Shown: positions 1 through 8,696 of the stretch, piece by piece
How positions within the stretch are numbered: position 1 is the stretch's first letter
Layout: each line of letters begins with the position of its first letter
NCBI GenBank assembly: GCA_017513245.1
Contig: JAFXGK010000010.1
Span: forward strand, 1 to 64,000
Source: Clostridia bacterium
GTDB lineage: Bacteria > Bacillota > Clostridia > Oscillospirales > Acutalibacteraceae
Reading direction: 5' to 3'
Length of the DNA: 64,000 bases
The notes under the pieces: generated by a model
The model's database searches: none
What the model was told of the DNA's origin: nothing
Seen by the model: only the letters and a program-made list of their open reading frames with translations
Position numbers and translations under genes: made by a program

Positions 1-211
1 CGTTACCACGGGTTTTCGTCTTTTATTCCACTAAAAATTTATCTTTTTTAGGTGAGCGCAGTTTTGTAATAAAAATTTTGGTTCACGACGAAGGCTTTTT
101 TGCGCAGTAATACTTTGTGTCTTACAAGCAGAAAAGACAAGGCGGTGGGGCAAAATTTTATTCCAAAACCGGTTTCGTCCCTAATCGCAGCTCCCTAACT
201 CCTCGCTTTTT

Positions 212-3064
212 TTAATTGTTTTTAAAGCCCGTTATGATGTAGAAAAAGGCGGCTTTACGATAAATCCCTTTACAGGCTTTCGCGTATGCATGCTTCGGTC
301 CCACAAGCTCGCATACCCCTTTATTCGCTCGTCTTACAAGGCGCATCGCCTTACGGTAATAGCCCAGTTCATAACACGCGCGGGCCCAGTTCATTAAAAG
401 GCCGAGAGTTTTAAGGTTCTTATCCCCCACATTATCACTCATTTTTTTATAGCTGTTATAGCAACGCGCTTCCACGCCCTCCTTATAGCCGGCCTTTGCC
501 GAAAGAAGCGCATTATTGCTTGTAATCAGCAAAACGTTTATGTGGTCGGCGCCGTAGATTGCCTTATACTGTTCCTCTGCAAGAGAGGAGTATTCAAGCG
601 CTTTTTTGCTATCCTTACAACCAAAATTCGCAACCGCAAGATTATTAAGCATCAGTGCGGTTTGCGGATGGTTCTCGCCTAGCTTTTCGAGGTATACGCT
701 ATACACCTCTTCACAAAGCTTACGTGCTTTTTTGTAATTTCGTTTCTGAAGATATATATGCGCTATACCGCTCAGCGAAGTTGCAGTATCCGGATGACGC
801 TCGCCGAGGTTTTCACGGCGCAGTTCATATACGCGTGTGCCTGCTTTTAACGCATCGTCGTATTTGCCGAGCTGCATATATGCAGTTGATACGTTACTAA
901 GTGCTATTATTGCAAACGGGGTTTTCTCGCCGCGAGCCTTGACCTCTGCGGCATGAACCTTTTGGTAGGCCTCGAGTGCATCCTCGTATTTGCCGAGGGC
1001 GCCGTACGCAACGGCTATATTATTAAGCGCAGCCAGCGCCGACGGATGCTCCTCACCTATGGTGCGGCAGTAACTGTCGTAGGCCTTTTGCGCATAGCCG
1101 AGCGATTCCGAATATTTTCCGAGGGAATTGGCCGTCTTGGAAAGTCCGGTAAGGGCCGAAAGCGTCGCAGGGTGCTCTTCGCCCAGTTCCTTTTCCCTAA
1201 TTTCATAGACCTTTTTATAAAGCCCGTACGCCTTTTGCTGTTGTCCCAGTTTTGAATAAAGGATTGCCAGATTCGCGGTTGAAACTAAGGTTAACGGATG
1301 TCGCTCGCCCAACACATCGAGGCGAATGTTATAGGCTTTCTCTGAATATTCGAGCGCCTTTTTATAGTCGCCAAGTCCGCTGTACGCATTGGCAAACGCA
1401 ACGTAGACGGCCGCCATACGATAATGGCTTTCACTGTATGTTTTTTTGCAAATCGTATAGACCTTTTCGGCATATTCGAGCGCCTTTTTATAATCACCGA
1501 GGGAGTTGTAGACCGTAGCAATGTCAAGAATTCTTGACACCGCATAGTCGCTCTCGTTTCCGAAATGTTCACAGTAGCAGGCATAGCTCTTTTCGTAGTA
1601 TTCGAGGGCTTTTTTATAGTCACCCAAATTATAGTGTGCCACCGCAACGCGAAGGTATGAGCCGGCTATATCCTTATGGTCCTCTCCCAGCGTTCTTTTG
1701 CGCACTTCATGCGTCTTTTCGGCGTATTCGAGCGCTTTTTTATAGTCGCCGATTCTGCCGCGAATACGGCCTATGGTGGCGAGGGCGATTAGGGATACTC
1801 TATCCTCTTCTCCGCGAAGCTTTACATAAATTTCATATGCCTTTTCCGCCCATATCAGCGCGTCGCTGTATTTGCCTGCGTTCTCATACGCTTCGACAAG
1901 GGAATGATAAACGTTGGCCAATCTTTCGCTGTCTGCGCTGTCGGTTTTCTCGCGAAGTCTTGCCAGTTTTTCTATCCAGTAAAGGGCCTTGTTATAATCG
2001 CGTTTTACACCTGCGCCACTACTATACATACCGTAGAGCTTTTTTATGGCCTCGGGCAGGTCGGCCTCGGCCGCCATGGTTATAAGCTCGAGCGCGCGGG
2101 CGCGGTCAACCTCTACGTCGATGCCGTTCAGGTATGCAAGGCCGATAAAATAGTTGTGCTCGGGAGAGGAATCGTTTTCCTTTATGGCCATCTTCTTTAC
2201 GGCCTCGAGCAGCGCTTCGGTAAGCTCTGATTCCTTGTTGGCATCGGCTGGGGTGGGTATGCCGACGTATTTTTCGGCCAAAACGGCGCGGTCGGTAGGC
2301 ACCAGTTCGGCAGGAAGAATGGGCTTGCCCTCTTCCTTAGCCATGGGGTACTCGGTGGTCATTACATAGTTGGTCTCGTTTACGAGGTTGGGGGTTACGG
2401 TCAGCACAAAGAGACCGCTCTTTTTTATGGCTTCCTTTATGGATTCGTTAAAGTTTTCACCCGGGGTTAAAAATTCGTCGTACCAGATGGCGATATCCCT
2501 GCAAAACTCGTTTTTATGTATAAGGCGCATCAGTTGCTGCGCGTAACGGCGGTCCTTTTTGCGGTAGCTTAAAAATACGTAGGCGTCGAAGGCGGCGCGT
2601 ATTTTTTCGCTTTGCTCATCACTCGTGAGTACCGTTTTCAGATATTTTCTAAGCTTTTCATCGTAGCTTATTGCGGTTTCGTCATTGCTTCTGCCGAGCA
2701 ACTGAATATCGCCGCAGCGAGCATTAAAAAGGTCCTCTATTCCCTCCTCCATCATAAGGGGGAGCACGGGAATATTATTTTGGGCGGCATACAGGAACTC
2801 GGTATAGGCCACGTTATCGTGCGCAAGAAAATTGTGCGTTACGGGCAGTACGAAAAGCTGCATCTGAGAAAGGTCGGACAAAAATTCGTCGTCACGCTCG
2901 GTGGGCTCGTCCACATACCAGACAGCACAGTTCTGCTTTGAGAAAAGTTCGCCGCAGACCTTATCGAAATACTCGTTAAAATCGGCCGGATGACAGCAAA
3001 AATAAACCCTCGGCTTTCCTTGAGGGTGAGAGTTATCCTTTGTTTTGAACTTTAAATTTGCCAT
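212..3064 (-). CDS. Double-TIR protein with Sel1 and TPR array
   Basis: About 950 residues. Residues about 19-125 form a first TIR-like domain (RVYFCCHPADF start, E89 in TEFLYAA). Residues about 161-255 form a second, clearer TIR domain (YVFLSYRKKD start, E238 in TTEYPMA at the usual catalytic-glutamate position). Two Sel1-like repeats (about 310-375) follow, then roughly a dozen kinesin-light-chain-type TPRs of about 42 residues (pattern GDYKKALEYAEK, LGE.HP.TL) to the end. No signal peptide or membrane segment, so it is probably cytoplasmic. TIR domains of this kind either cleave NAD or act as assembly modules; the TPR array suggests protein sensing. I chose the ATG at 3064 because AAGGAG lies 8 bases upstream; an in-frame GTG six codons earlier lacks a site. 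A consensus promoter sits just upstream. Whether both TIR domains are catalytic cannot be told from sequence. Confidence 0.85.
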   Translation of the reverse strand: MANLKFKTKDNSHPQGKPRVYFCCHPADFNEYFDKVCGELFSKQNCAVWYVDEPTERDDEFLSDLSQMQLFVLPVTHNFLAHDNVAYTEFLYAAQNNIPVLPLMMEEGIEDLFNARCGDIQLLGRSNDETAISYDEKLRKYLKTVLTSDEQSEKIRAAFDAYVFLSYRKKDRRYAQQLMRLIHKNEFCRDIAIWYDEFLTPGENFNESIKEAIKKSGLFVLTVTPNLVNETNYVMTTEYPMAKEEGKPILPAELVPTDRAVLAEKYVGIPTPADANKESELTEALLEAVKKMAIKENDSSPEHNYFIGLAYLNGIDVEVDRARALELITMAAEADLPEAIKKLYGMYSSGAGVKRDYNKALYWIEKLARLREKTDSADSERLANVYHSLVEAYENAGKYSDALIWAEKAYEIYVKLRGEEDRVSLIALATIGRIRGRIGDYKKALEYAEKTHEVRKRTLGEDHKDIAGSYLRVAVAHYNLGDYKKALEYYEKSYACYCEHFGNESDYAVSRILDIATVYNSLGDYKKALEYAEKVYTICKKTYSESHYRMAAVYVAFANAYSGLGDYKKALEYSEKAYNIRLDVLGERHPLTLVSTANLAILYSKLGQQQKAYGLYKKVYEIREKELGEEHPATLSALTGLSKTANSLGKYSESLGYAQKAYDSYCRTIGEEHPSALAALNNIAVAYGALGKYEDALEAYQKVHAAEVKARGEKTPFAIIALSNVSTAYMQLGKYDDALKAGTRVYELRRENLGERHPDTATSLSGIAHIYLQKRNYKKARKLCEEVYSVYLEKLGENHPQTALMLNNLAVANFGCKDSKKALEYSSLAEEQYKAIYGADHINVLLITSNNALLSAKAGYKEGVEARCYNSYKKMSDNVGDKNLKTLGLLMNWARACYELGYYRKAMRLVRRANKGVCELVGPKHAYAKACKGIYRKAAFFYIITGFKNN

Positions 3065-3097
3065 CACGCCATCTCCTTGCACTTTGGTTATATTAAC

Positions 3098-3126
3098 ATT
3101 ATATCACCAACAGTCCATATTGTAAA
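3098..3126 (-). promoter_or_regulatory. Promoter of the double-TIR gene
   Basis: On the minus strand TTTACA (3121-3126) and TATAAT (3098-3103) are separated by 17 bases, with TG one base before the -10 (extended -10). The transcript would start about 25 bases before the chosen ATG. Confidence 0.7.
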
Positions 3127-3152
3127 AGAGATTTTGATTGCTAACCTTTTTA

Positions 3153-3181
3153 TGTACATTTTAGATTTCTTGTGCTATAAT
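3153..3181 (+). promoter_or_regulatory. Promoter for the small-gene run leading to the TIR-LRR gene
   Basis: TGTACA (3153-3158), 17 bases, TATAAT (3176-3181), with TG one base before the -10. It faces away from the double-TIR promoter 27 bases to the left and lies just upstream of the 28-codon frame at 3207. Confidence 0.6.
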
Positions 3182-3206
3182 TTATTTAATAAGGCAGGTG
3201 GGCGGT

Positions 3207-3293
3207 ATGTTTAGGTATGCATACGGAGCGCTTGGCGGAGCCGTAGGCAATGAAGGATATAAAGCAAAAGGAAATCAACGCTCGAAAAACTAA
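3207..3293 (+). CDS. Candidate 28-residue small protein
   Basis: A short frame, MFRYAYGALGGAVGNEGY then a basic tail ending KGNQRSKN. It begins a few bases after a GGTGGGCGG stretch that could serve as a weak ribosome site, about 19 bases after the expected transcription start. It has a glycine/alanine-rich, mildly hydrophobic core and a positively charged end. I recognise no family. It may be a genuine leader or small membrane peptide, or simply untranslated leader of the next gene; only its position behind a good promoter supports it. Confidence 0.3.
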   Translation: MFRYAYGALGGAVGNEGYKAKGNQRSKN

Positions 3294-3320
3294 GGGTGAC
3301 AGATAAACGGAGGTACTTTT

Positions 3321-3914
3321 ATGAACATCAATGCATTAAAACATCTGTATTCGCAGGCGTATACTGCGGCTGAGGAGCTTAATGAATCGGCCGATAAATT
3401 TGAAATTGAGCCCTTCCACCTCGACGGCATATACCAAAGATTCAACGAGGATATGCTGGCCATTACCCACTGGGTTATTTCGGCCACGGGCGGCCCTTTG
3501 GATTCGCAGATTGACCGCTTTAACGAGATGTTCGAGGTTTTTGGCCTGCAGTTGCCCTCTAAAGAGGTTTCGGCCAAAATCGCCTCCGACGTTGCCGCCG
3601 AGGGATATCTTGTTCCCCACACGCTTAACCTTATTGCAACGCGCTCGCACACCCGCCTTTTAACCTGCGGTGATGATAAAAGAATGGAACAACACAAGGA
3701 GGAGTGCCGACTGCTCGGTCTTGTACTCTGCATCTATACCGACCTTATGTGCTCCATGATAACCGAGGACAGCGTATTTGATGCGGCCGAAAAGGCTGTA
3801 CGTGAATTTATCCAAAAGAGCATCGACTTTATGTGTGAGTGTCTTGTTTTCGGATTTGAGCTCACCTATGACCTCGACGCAATCATTGATGAAAAGCGAC
3901 CGAAAAACGCTTAA
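3321..3914 (+). CDS. Unknown 197-residue protein in the TIR island
   Basis: Not recognised. The protein is soluble, largely helical by composition and acidic, with a cysteine-containing hydrophobic stretch (LLGLVLCIYTDLMCSM, about 136-151). It has no signal peptide and no repeated motif. The ATG is preceded by CGGAGG at a good distance. It follows the 28-codon frame by 27 bases and precedes an 83-residue gene by 26 bases, so the three are probably one transcript, with the TIR-LRR gene possibly at its end. Position between two TIR genes suggests an accessory role in the same system, but that is only inference from neighbourhood. Confidence 0.7.
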   Translation: MNINALKHLYSQAYTAAEELNESADKFEIEPFHLDGIYQRFNEDMLAITHWVISATGGPLDSQIDRFNEMFEVFGLQLPSKEVSAKIASDVAAEGYLVPHTLNLIATRSHTRLLTCGDDKRMEQHKEECRLLGLVLCIYTDLMCSMITEDSVFDAAEKAVREFIQKSIDFMCECLVFGFELTYDLDAIIDEKRPKNA

Positions 3915-3940
3915 ACGGTTTTGCTTTTGGGGTGAAATAA

Positions 3941-4192
3941 ATGAACAAAAAACTTATCGCACAGTGGCCCGACGGACGCCGTCGCACCTGCATACTGGCA
4001 GGCGATAAGGACGTCGATACGCAGTTAAGCGTCCTTGCCGGCTGTGAACCGGGGTGCGGACTTAAGGCCGAACTTTGGGGCAAGGAAATCCGAATAATTA
4101 ACTATTTTCGCGCCGATACCGTCGGCACCATACCGCTTTTGTCGGTAGAGGACACCGAAGAGGAGCCTGCTCTTTTTTGGAGCGATATTTAA
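3941..4192 (+). CDS. Unknown 83-residue protein in the TIR island
   Basis: Not recognised. A small soluble protein beginning MNKKLIAQWPDGRRRTC with an acidic C terminus (EDTEEEPALFWSDI). A GGGGTGAAATAA run before the ATG gives an acceptable ribosome site. Short beta-strand-like segments (KAELWGKEIRIINYF) are visible, but no catalytic or metal motif. It sits 26 bases after the 197-residue gene and 65 bases before the TIR-LRR gene, on the same strand. Confidence 0.6.
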   Translation: MNKKLIAQWPDGRRRTCILAGDKDVDTQLSVLAGCEPGCGLKAELWGKEIRIINYFRADTVGTIPLLSVEDTEEEPALFWSDI

Positions 4193-4257
4193 TTTTTTGT
4201 TTTACTTAAAACACGATTTACAGTATATTTAATACATCCATTCGCGGAAGGTGTATC

Positions 4258-6063
4258 ATGGAAAAAAAGAAAGTATTTATAAGTTACAAATCGGACGAAT
4301 TCAGCGAAGCCGCTTGGGTTATGAACAAGCTTGAGGAGAACGGCGTCTCTTGCTGGATGGCACCTATGTGCATAACCGGCGGCGCCAGCTACGCCTCGGA
4401 AATCCCTGCCGCTATCAGCGCTTGCGAGGTTTTCGTACTTATTTTGTCAAAGAGCGCTCAGGAGTCAAAATGGGTTCCTCGCGAGCTTGACCAGGCCATT
4501 AACGCCAACAAAACGATAATGCCCTTTATGATAGAAAATTGTCCTCTAAAGGATGATTTCAGTTTCTATTTGAGCAACGTTCAGCGCTACTTTGCCTATG
4601 AAGACAAAGAAGGCACCATGATAAAAATGCTCTATGATATAAAGGAAATTTTAGGTATGCTTGATGAGCCCGAAGGGGTGACTCCGGCACCTGCCGAGGT
4701 TAAAAAGCCTGCCGAGGTTAAAAAGCCTGCGCCTTCGCCGGCGCCCAAAAAGGCCGCCGACAAGCCGAAGAAAAAGAAAAACAAAAAGGCGCTTATTGCA
4801 GCGGCGGTAAGCGTTGTCGCCGTGGCACTCGTAATCGTGCTGGGAGTAACGCTTTTCTCGGTTGGTAAAAATCTGCTGACCGAAGAGACCGTAATCTTCG
4901 CGGGAGAAGAGTATCCGATTTCGGCCTATTCTGTTTCGGCCGAGGAAAAAACCATAACGGAAGCGGATATCGACGCGCTGCAGAAGTTTGAGGATTTAAA
5001 CTTTATAGATATTAAAAACTGCACGGTCGAGACTAAAAACCTCAGCTCGCTTTGCGATTATGATTTAATTCGTCTTGATTTTTCGGGCACCGCGCTTTCC
5101 GATGAACAACTTAAAAGCATCGATTTCGAAGCCCTTGAGGTTGACGATTTGCGCCTTAGCGGTAACAAAAACCTTAAGGATCTTTCGCTTCTCGCACCGC
5201 TTTCTGACACGCTTACGGCCCTCAGCATTGACGACACATCGGTAACAAGCATTGAGGCGGTGGCAGGTTTCACAAAACTTAAGGAGCTCTCAATCTGCAA
5301 CCTAAAGTTATCTAATCTTAATCCGCTTACGGAGCTCGTTTACCTTACAAAGCTGTTTGCCGACGGCAATAACCTTTCGTCGCTTGCGGGACTTGAAAAC
5401 ACAACCCTTCTTTCCAGCGTTTCGCTCTGCAAAAACAATCTGAGTGACGTTTCGGCGCTGGCAAATTCCGCCAAAGAGCTTATGCACGTAAGACTGGACG
5501 ATAACGCCCTCGAAAATCTCGGCTCGCTTTCGGCCTGCACCAATATTCGCACCCTGTCGGCCGACAATAACGAGCTTAACGCCCTTGATTTTGCGGCCGG
5601 CTGGAGCAACCTTACCTCCCTCTCCGCCGCAGGCAACAAAATAACCGTCATCCCTTCGTTGGCATGCGGCGACAAGCTTGGTTACTTGAATCTTTCGGAC
5701 AACCAACTCACCGCAGTTGACGGCCTTACGATGTCGAGCTCTTACCCGAATCTTATTCTTACCAATAATAACATTGCCTCGATCACCCTGCCCGAGGGCA
5801 GCGATTACGGAAGCCTTTTGCTTACCGGCAACCCCGTAAATCCTGCATTTTTAGACGGAGAGCACTACTTCTCAAAACTCAGCCTTGATTATAACGAGGC
5901 AATGACCGAGGAGCTGCTGAGAAAGCCTAACTGCTCAAACTTCTACATAGTAGACTGCCCTGCCAACCGCAGGGTGGAATTAGAAAAGGTTTACTCGGTA
6001 GAACTCATAACGAAGGACCAACTTGCAGATATCGAGGTTCCCCAAATTTCACCCATAAGATAA
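4258..6063 (+). CDS. TIR - transmembrane - leucine-rich repeat protein
   Basis: 601 residues. A TIR domain fills residues 5-133 (VFISYKSDEF start, S65-K66 and W72, E76 in the SKWVPRELDQA segment, which is the usual catalytic-glutamate position). A lysine/proline-rich linker (about 138-177, with a repeated PAEVKK) ends in KKKKNKK, followed by one membrane segment at about 178-200. The rest is a series of SDS22/internalin-like leucine-rich repeats (for example LSSLAGLENTTLLSSVSL, LYLNLSDNQLTAVDGL). The positive-inside rule predicts cytoplasmic TIR and extracellular LRR, the same cellular layout as an animal Toll-like receptor but with the order along the chain reversed. A sensing role is inference. 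The TIR is of the bacterial TIR_2 type. A strong bidirectional terminator follows directly. Confidence 0.9.
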   Translation: MEKKKVFISYKSDEFSEAAWVMNKLEENGVSCWMAPMCITGGASYASEIPAAISACEVFVLILSKSAQESKWVPRELDQAINANKTIMPFMIENCPLKDDFSFYLSNVQRYFAYEDKEGTMIKMLYDIKEILGMLDEPEGVTPAPAEVKKPAEVKKPAPSPAPKKAADKPKKKKNKKALIAAAVSVVAVALVIVLGVTLFSVGKNLLTEETVIFAGEEYPISAYSVSAEEKTITEADIDALQKFEDLNFIDIKNCTVETKNLSSLCDYDLIRLDFSGTALSDEQLKSIDFEALEVDDLRLSGNKNLKDLSLLAPLSDTLTALSIDDTSVTSIEAVAGFTKLKELSICNLKLSNLNPLTELVYLTKLFADGNNLSSLAGLENTTLLSSVSLCKNNLSDVSALANSAKELMHVRLDDNALENLGSLSACTNIRTLSADNNELNALDFAAGWSNLTSLSAAGNKITVIPSLACGDKLGYLNLSDNQLTAVDGLTMSSSYPNLILTNNNIASITLPEGSDYGSLLLTGNPVNPAFLDGEHYFSKLSLDYNEAMTEELLRKPNCSNFYIVDCPANRRVELEKVYSVELITKDQLADIEVPQISPIR

Positions 6064-6070
6064 TAAAAAA

Positions 6071-6097
6071 CCGAGGGTTTTATCCCTCGGTTTTTTT
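6071..6097. terminator. Bidirectional terminator
   Basis: CCGAGGG / CCCTCGG stem with a six-base loop, T run to the right and A run to the left. It serves the TIR-LRR gene and the converging minus-strand operon. Confidence 0.9.
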
Positions 6098-6100
6098 GTT

Positions 6101-6685
6101 TTATTTTTTCTTACCGAACAGACCTTTGAGTCCGCCCACGATGTTATCGACTGCGTCCTTTACGGCCTCCTTGCGAGCTTCGGCTGCCTCGGCGCGAGCC
6201 TTTTCGGCTGCCTCTCTTGCTGCTCTTTCAGCCGCCTTCTTTTCCTCTTCCTTTGCCTTATATACGCTGCCTTCACTGAGCATATAGGTGATATCGTCAC
6301 CCTCAAAGGTTTCCTCGGTTCCGTCCATATACTCGACATCAACCTTTACTACAGCGATATTATGTATGGTAGTGTTATACCATAAAACCTCCCACTCTGC
6401 ACTGTATTCGGTCATGGGCTGGATGGGTCCGGTTATACGGCCGGAGGCTATTGTTTCGCCGGTGGTCTGACAGGCAACGACGTCATCTACTGCGTTATAT
6501 GCTTCGTAATAGAAGGTTACGTATTTAATAACCTTTTCGGTGGCGTTAAAATACTCATGCTTTGCACCGTAGCCGCCTACGCTGTTGGGAACGCCTGTTA
6601 TCCAAGTTTCATAGGGTGTTCCATCGGAATAGGTTTTAATACCTGTCGAACCTTTATATACAAATCCTACTTCAATTGCGCTCAT
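6101..6685 (-). CDS. DUF5780-like protein with alanine-rich helical tail
   Basis: 194 residues. The N-terminal two thirds have a beta-rich pattern (KYVTFYYEAYNAVDDVVAC, then a WEVLWYNTTIHNIAVVKVDVEYMDGTEE-type ending) resembling the DUF5780/FxLYD-type immunoglobulin-like domains of Clostridia as I recall them. From about residue 143 there is a highly charged alanine/glutamate/lysine helix (KAKEEEKKAAERAAREA), probably a coiled coil, ending GLKGLFGKKK. No signal peptide or membrane segment is visible, which is odd for a domain usually exported. AAGGAG precedes the ATG. It is the last gene of a three-gene minus-strand operon, 19 bases after the 162-residue gene. Function unknown. Confidence 0.7.
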   Translation of the reverse strand: MSAIEVGFVYKGSTGIKTYSDGTPYETWITGVPNSVGGYGAKHEYFNATEKVIKYVTFYYEAYNAVDDVVACQTTGETIASGRITGPIQPMTEYSAEWEVLWYNTTIHNIAVVKVDVEYMDGTEETFEGDDITYMLSEGSVYKAKEEEKKAAERAAREAAEKARAEAAEARKEAVKDAVDNIVGGLKGLFGKKK

Positions 6686-6704
6686 TTTTTATTTCTCCTT
6701 TTTG

Positions 6705-7193
6705 TTAGTTATCAAAGTTTGCTTCGGTTACTTCATATTCAAATCGTAAATCCTTTACGGGTGTTTCGTAAAAATCTATGAAGAACTGATTGTTTCCGGG
6801 TTGGTGCTCGGCAAAGTCGGTGACGAGCTTTATGGTGTCGCCCGCTTTTAGTGACATTGACGAGCCGTAATAGCCACCAAACTCGGTGTTTAAGGTACCT
6901 ATCTGTACGCCCGACTTATCGTATACGTGGGTCTTAATTTGTACCCAGCCGAGGGTTGCTTTGGTACCGTTTTTGATTTCATAGGTGAGTTCGATATGAT
7001 ATCGGCCGTTGATATAGGGCGATTCATCGGCGTTATAGTAGCATTTGCGCTCAACAATCTTGAGCCCGATATCGTTAACGTCGCGCGCGGCCGCCTTTTC
7101 GGCTATGCTCGACGCGCCGTATCCGTATATGCCCGCAATAATTGCAACAACGAGCAGCAGGGTGCTTAGGGTTTTAAACTTTTTAATACTCAT
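6705..7193 (-). CDS. Unknown membrane-anchored protein, FxLYD-like
   Basis: 162 residues. One N-terminal hydrophobic segment (about 9-28, TLSTLLLVVAIIAGIYGYG) anchors or exports the protein. The remainder is a beta-rich domain with alternating strands (YHIELTYEIKNGTKATLGWVQ, VYDKSGVQIGTLNTEF, ending DLRFEYEV), the pattern seen in FxLYD/DUF4352-like extracytoplasmic domains. I chose the ATG at 7193 because GGGGAGG lies 9 bases upstream; longer frames starting inside the preceding gene have no ribosome site. It overlaps the end of the 413-residue gene by 11 bases, so translation is probably coupled. Precise function unknown. Confidence 0.7.
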   Translation of the reverse strand: MSIKKFKTLSTLLLVVAIIAGIYGYGASSIAEKAAARDVNDIGLKIVERKCYYNADESPYINGRYHIELTYEIKNGTKATLGWVQIKTHVYDKSGVQIGTLNTEFGGYYGSSMSLKAGDTIKLVTDFAEHQPGNNQFFIDFYETPVKDLRFEYEVTEANFDN

Positions 7194-8424
7194 CGTCTTC
7201 ATCCTCCCCAAACAGTTCTTCGGCGTCGGCCTCATCGAGGCCCAGGGATGCAAGCTTTGCATTTACCGCTTCGAGTACCTTAGCTCTGTAGTGTGCGCTG
7301 TAGTTATCAACCTTATCGCGCATATCTCTGTTGATTTCGGATATTAAATCGTCGGTTTCTTTTTCAACCTTTTTCTTTACCGCCTTGGCCTTTTTGCGGC
7401 CGAGAATAAAGAAAACTATAGCTGCGACCAAACCGCCCAAAACGAGTACTCGCGAACGGATAAAGATAGAAATTAAGATGGATGCCGCAAGCACAAGCAG
7501 CGTGAGCGTTCCCATTCCCGCCATGCCCGTCTTTTCCTTTTTCGGTACGGCATCTTCAACCGCTTTGCGTTTTTTAGCGGCCTCTTCGCGTATTTTTTCT
7601 TTAGCCGATTCAAGGCTTTCGGTATTTTCAATGCTGTCACCTGCTACCGCGGCATCTCCGAAGACATAATCGCGTTTTTCATAGGTTTCGCCGCCGTATT
7701 CCACCGAAACCGTATACTGCGGAATTACGTAGATATTTGCATCAATCTCGTTAATGCCGGTCGTTACGTAGTTTATATCGCGGCTGTGGTCACAGCTCAG
7801 GGAATATGCGATAGAATCTATCGCCGCGTTTCTAATGGAGTCGCATACGGTATCGAGAGCGTACTGCTCGAGTACGATACCCGCGGCCTCTTCACCTTCG
7901 AGAACAACAACCTCGTTTGAAGAGTCCATGGAGGTGAAGCTCTTTATAAAGGATTGTCCGTCCATATTGTAGCCGTTGGTTGCATATTCGGTGGTTTTAA
8001 CGTTCCTCGAGCCCGAGGCCACACTCCAATCGGTAACGGTGCGATATTTGGTTACCTGACGCTGTTTTTCCACCTTGCGGTACTTGGTTACGGGGCGCTG
8101 ATATCGATGGCCGTTTTCATAATACACCTCGTAGTCGGTGTAGGGCTCCTTTTCGTAGTAGGTTTCTACGTCTAAATACGGCTCCTGACGGTCGTAGCCG
8201 ACGCCGGCCTGATAGTCAACGTCCATATTGATACTGCAGATATACACCTGCTGCTCGGTCATTTCAACCTCGCCAAACTCCTTTGAAAATACGTCAATCG
8301 GCGCATCCTCACGCGCAAAGTCAAGTATTGCCTCGCGCAAAAATTCTTCCTTGCTGTTTTCGGGCATAATACGCGCGCTCACAAAGCCGTATTCCCGAAG
8401 TGATGATTTAACATCAACAGACAT
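7183..8424 (-). CDS. Unknown 413-residue protein with tyrosine-rich segment and two membrane helices
   Basis: Not recognised. Residues about 75-130 carry an unusual periodic tyrosine/threonine-rich stretch (ETYYEKEPYTDYEVYYENG, then two VTKYR repeats). A central alpha/beta region follows, then two membrane helices close together (about 306-345, LTLLVLAASILISIFIRS and LVLGGLVAAIVFFILG), and a lysine/glutamate-rich coiled coil ending in an acidic tail (EELFGEDEDDEY). There is no cleavable signal peptide, so most of the protein probably lies in the cytoplasm on both sides of a helical hairpin. AGGGG precedes the ATG. It heads the operon with the two small beta-domain proteins. The region to its right (8425-8616) is AT-rich leader with a minor TCGAC-AAAA-GTCGA hairpin at 8452-8465. 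Confidence 0.7.
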   Translation of the reverse strand: MSVDVKSSLREYGFVSARIMPENSKEEFLREAILDFAREDAPIDVFSKEFGEVEMTEQQVYICSINMDVDYQAGVGYDRQEPYLDVETYYEKEPYTDYEVYYENGHRYQRPVTKYRKVEKQRQVTKYRTVTDWSVASGSRNVKTTEYATNGYNMDGQSFIKSFTSMDSSNEVVVLEGEEAAGIVLEQYALDTVCDSIRNAAIDSIAYSLSCDHSRDINYVTTGINEIDANIYVIPQYTVSVEYGGETYEKRDYVFGDAAVAGDSIENTESLESAKEKIREEAAKKRKAVEDAVPKKEKTGMAGMGTLTLLVLAASILISIFIRSRVLVLGGLVAAIVFFILGRKKAKAVKKKVEKETDDLISEINRDMRDKVDNYSAHYRAKVLEAVNAKLASLGLDEADAEELFGEDEDDEY

Positions 8425-8616
8425 CCAAACCCCTGCCTTTCAAAAATCGTATCGACAAAAGTCGACCCTATGATTGATTATAAATATATAAAAGTTAAAA
8501 GTCTTATGCGGGCAGCATAATTTGCCTTTTCAACACCTTTTTTTGGCATAGTAACGCGTTTATGACGCATTAATGATGCATATTGCACAATAATTATTAT
8601 ATTAAATATAATTATA

Positions 8617-8645
8617 TTGTTATTTCTTTACCATCGTGGTATAAT
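8617..8645 (+). promoter_or_regulatory. Promoter of the giant surface-protein gene
   Basis: TTGTTA (8617-8622), 17 bases, TATAAT (8640-8645), with TG one base before the -10. AAGGAG at 8685-8690 sets the ATG at 8697. Confidence 0.75.
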
Positions 8646-8696
8646 TAAAGAGCATATTTCCTATAAATTTTTTCTCGCAAGGGAAAGGAGTTAAAA

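Noticed and set aside
720..1760. Recurring TTTTTATAGTC-type stretches about 126 bases apart
   Set aside because: They encode the DYKKALEY motif of the TPR repeats in the double-TIR gene (minus strand); not a CRISPR or intergenic repeat.
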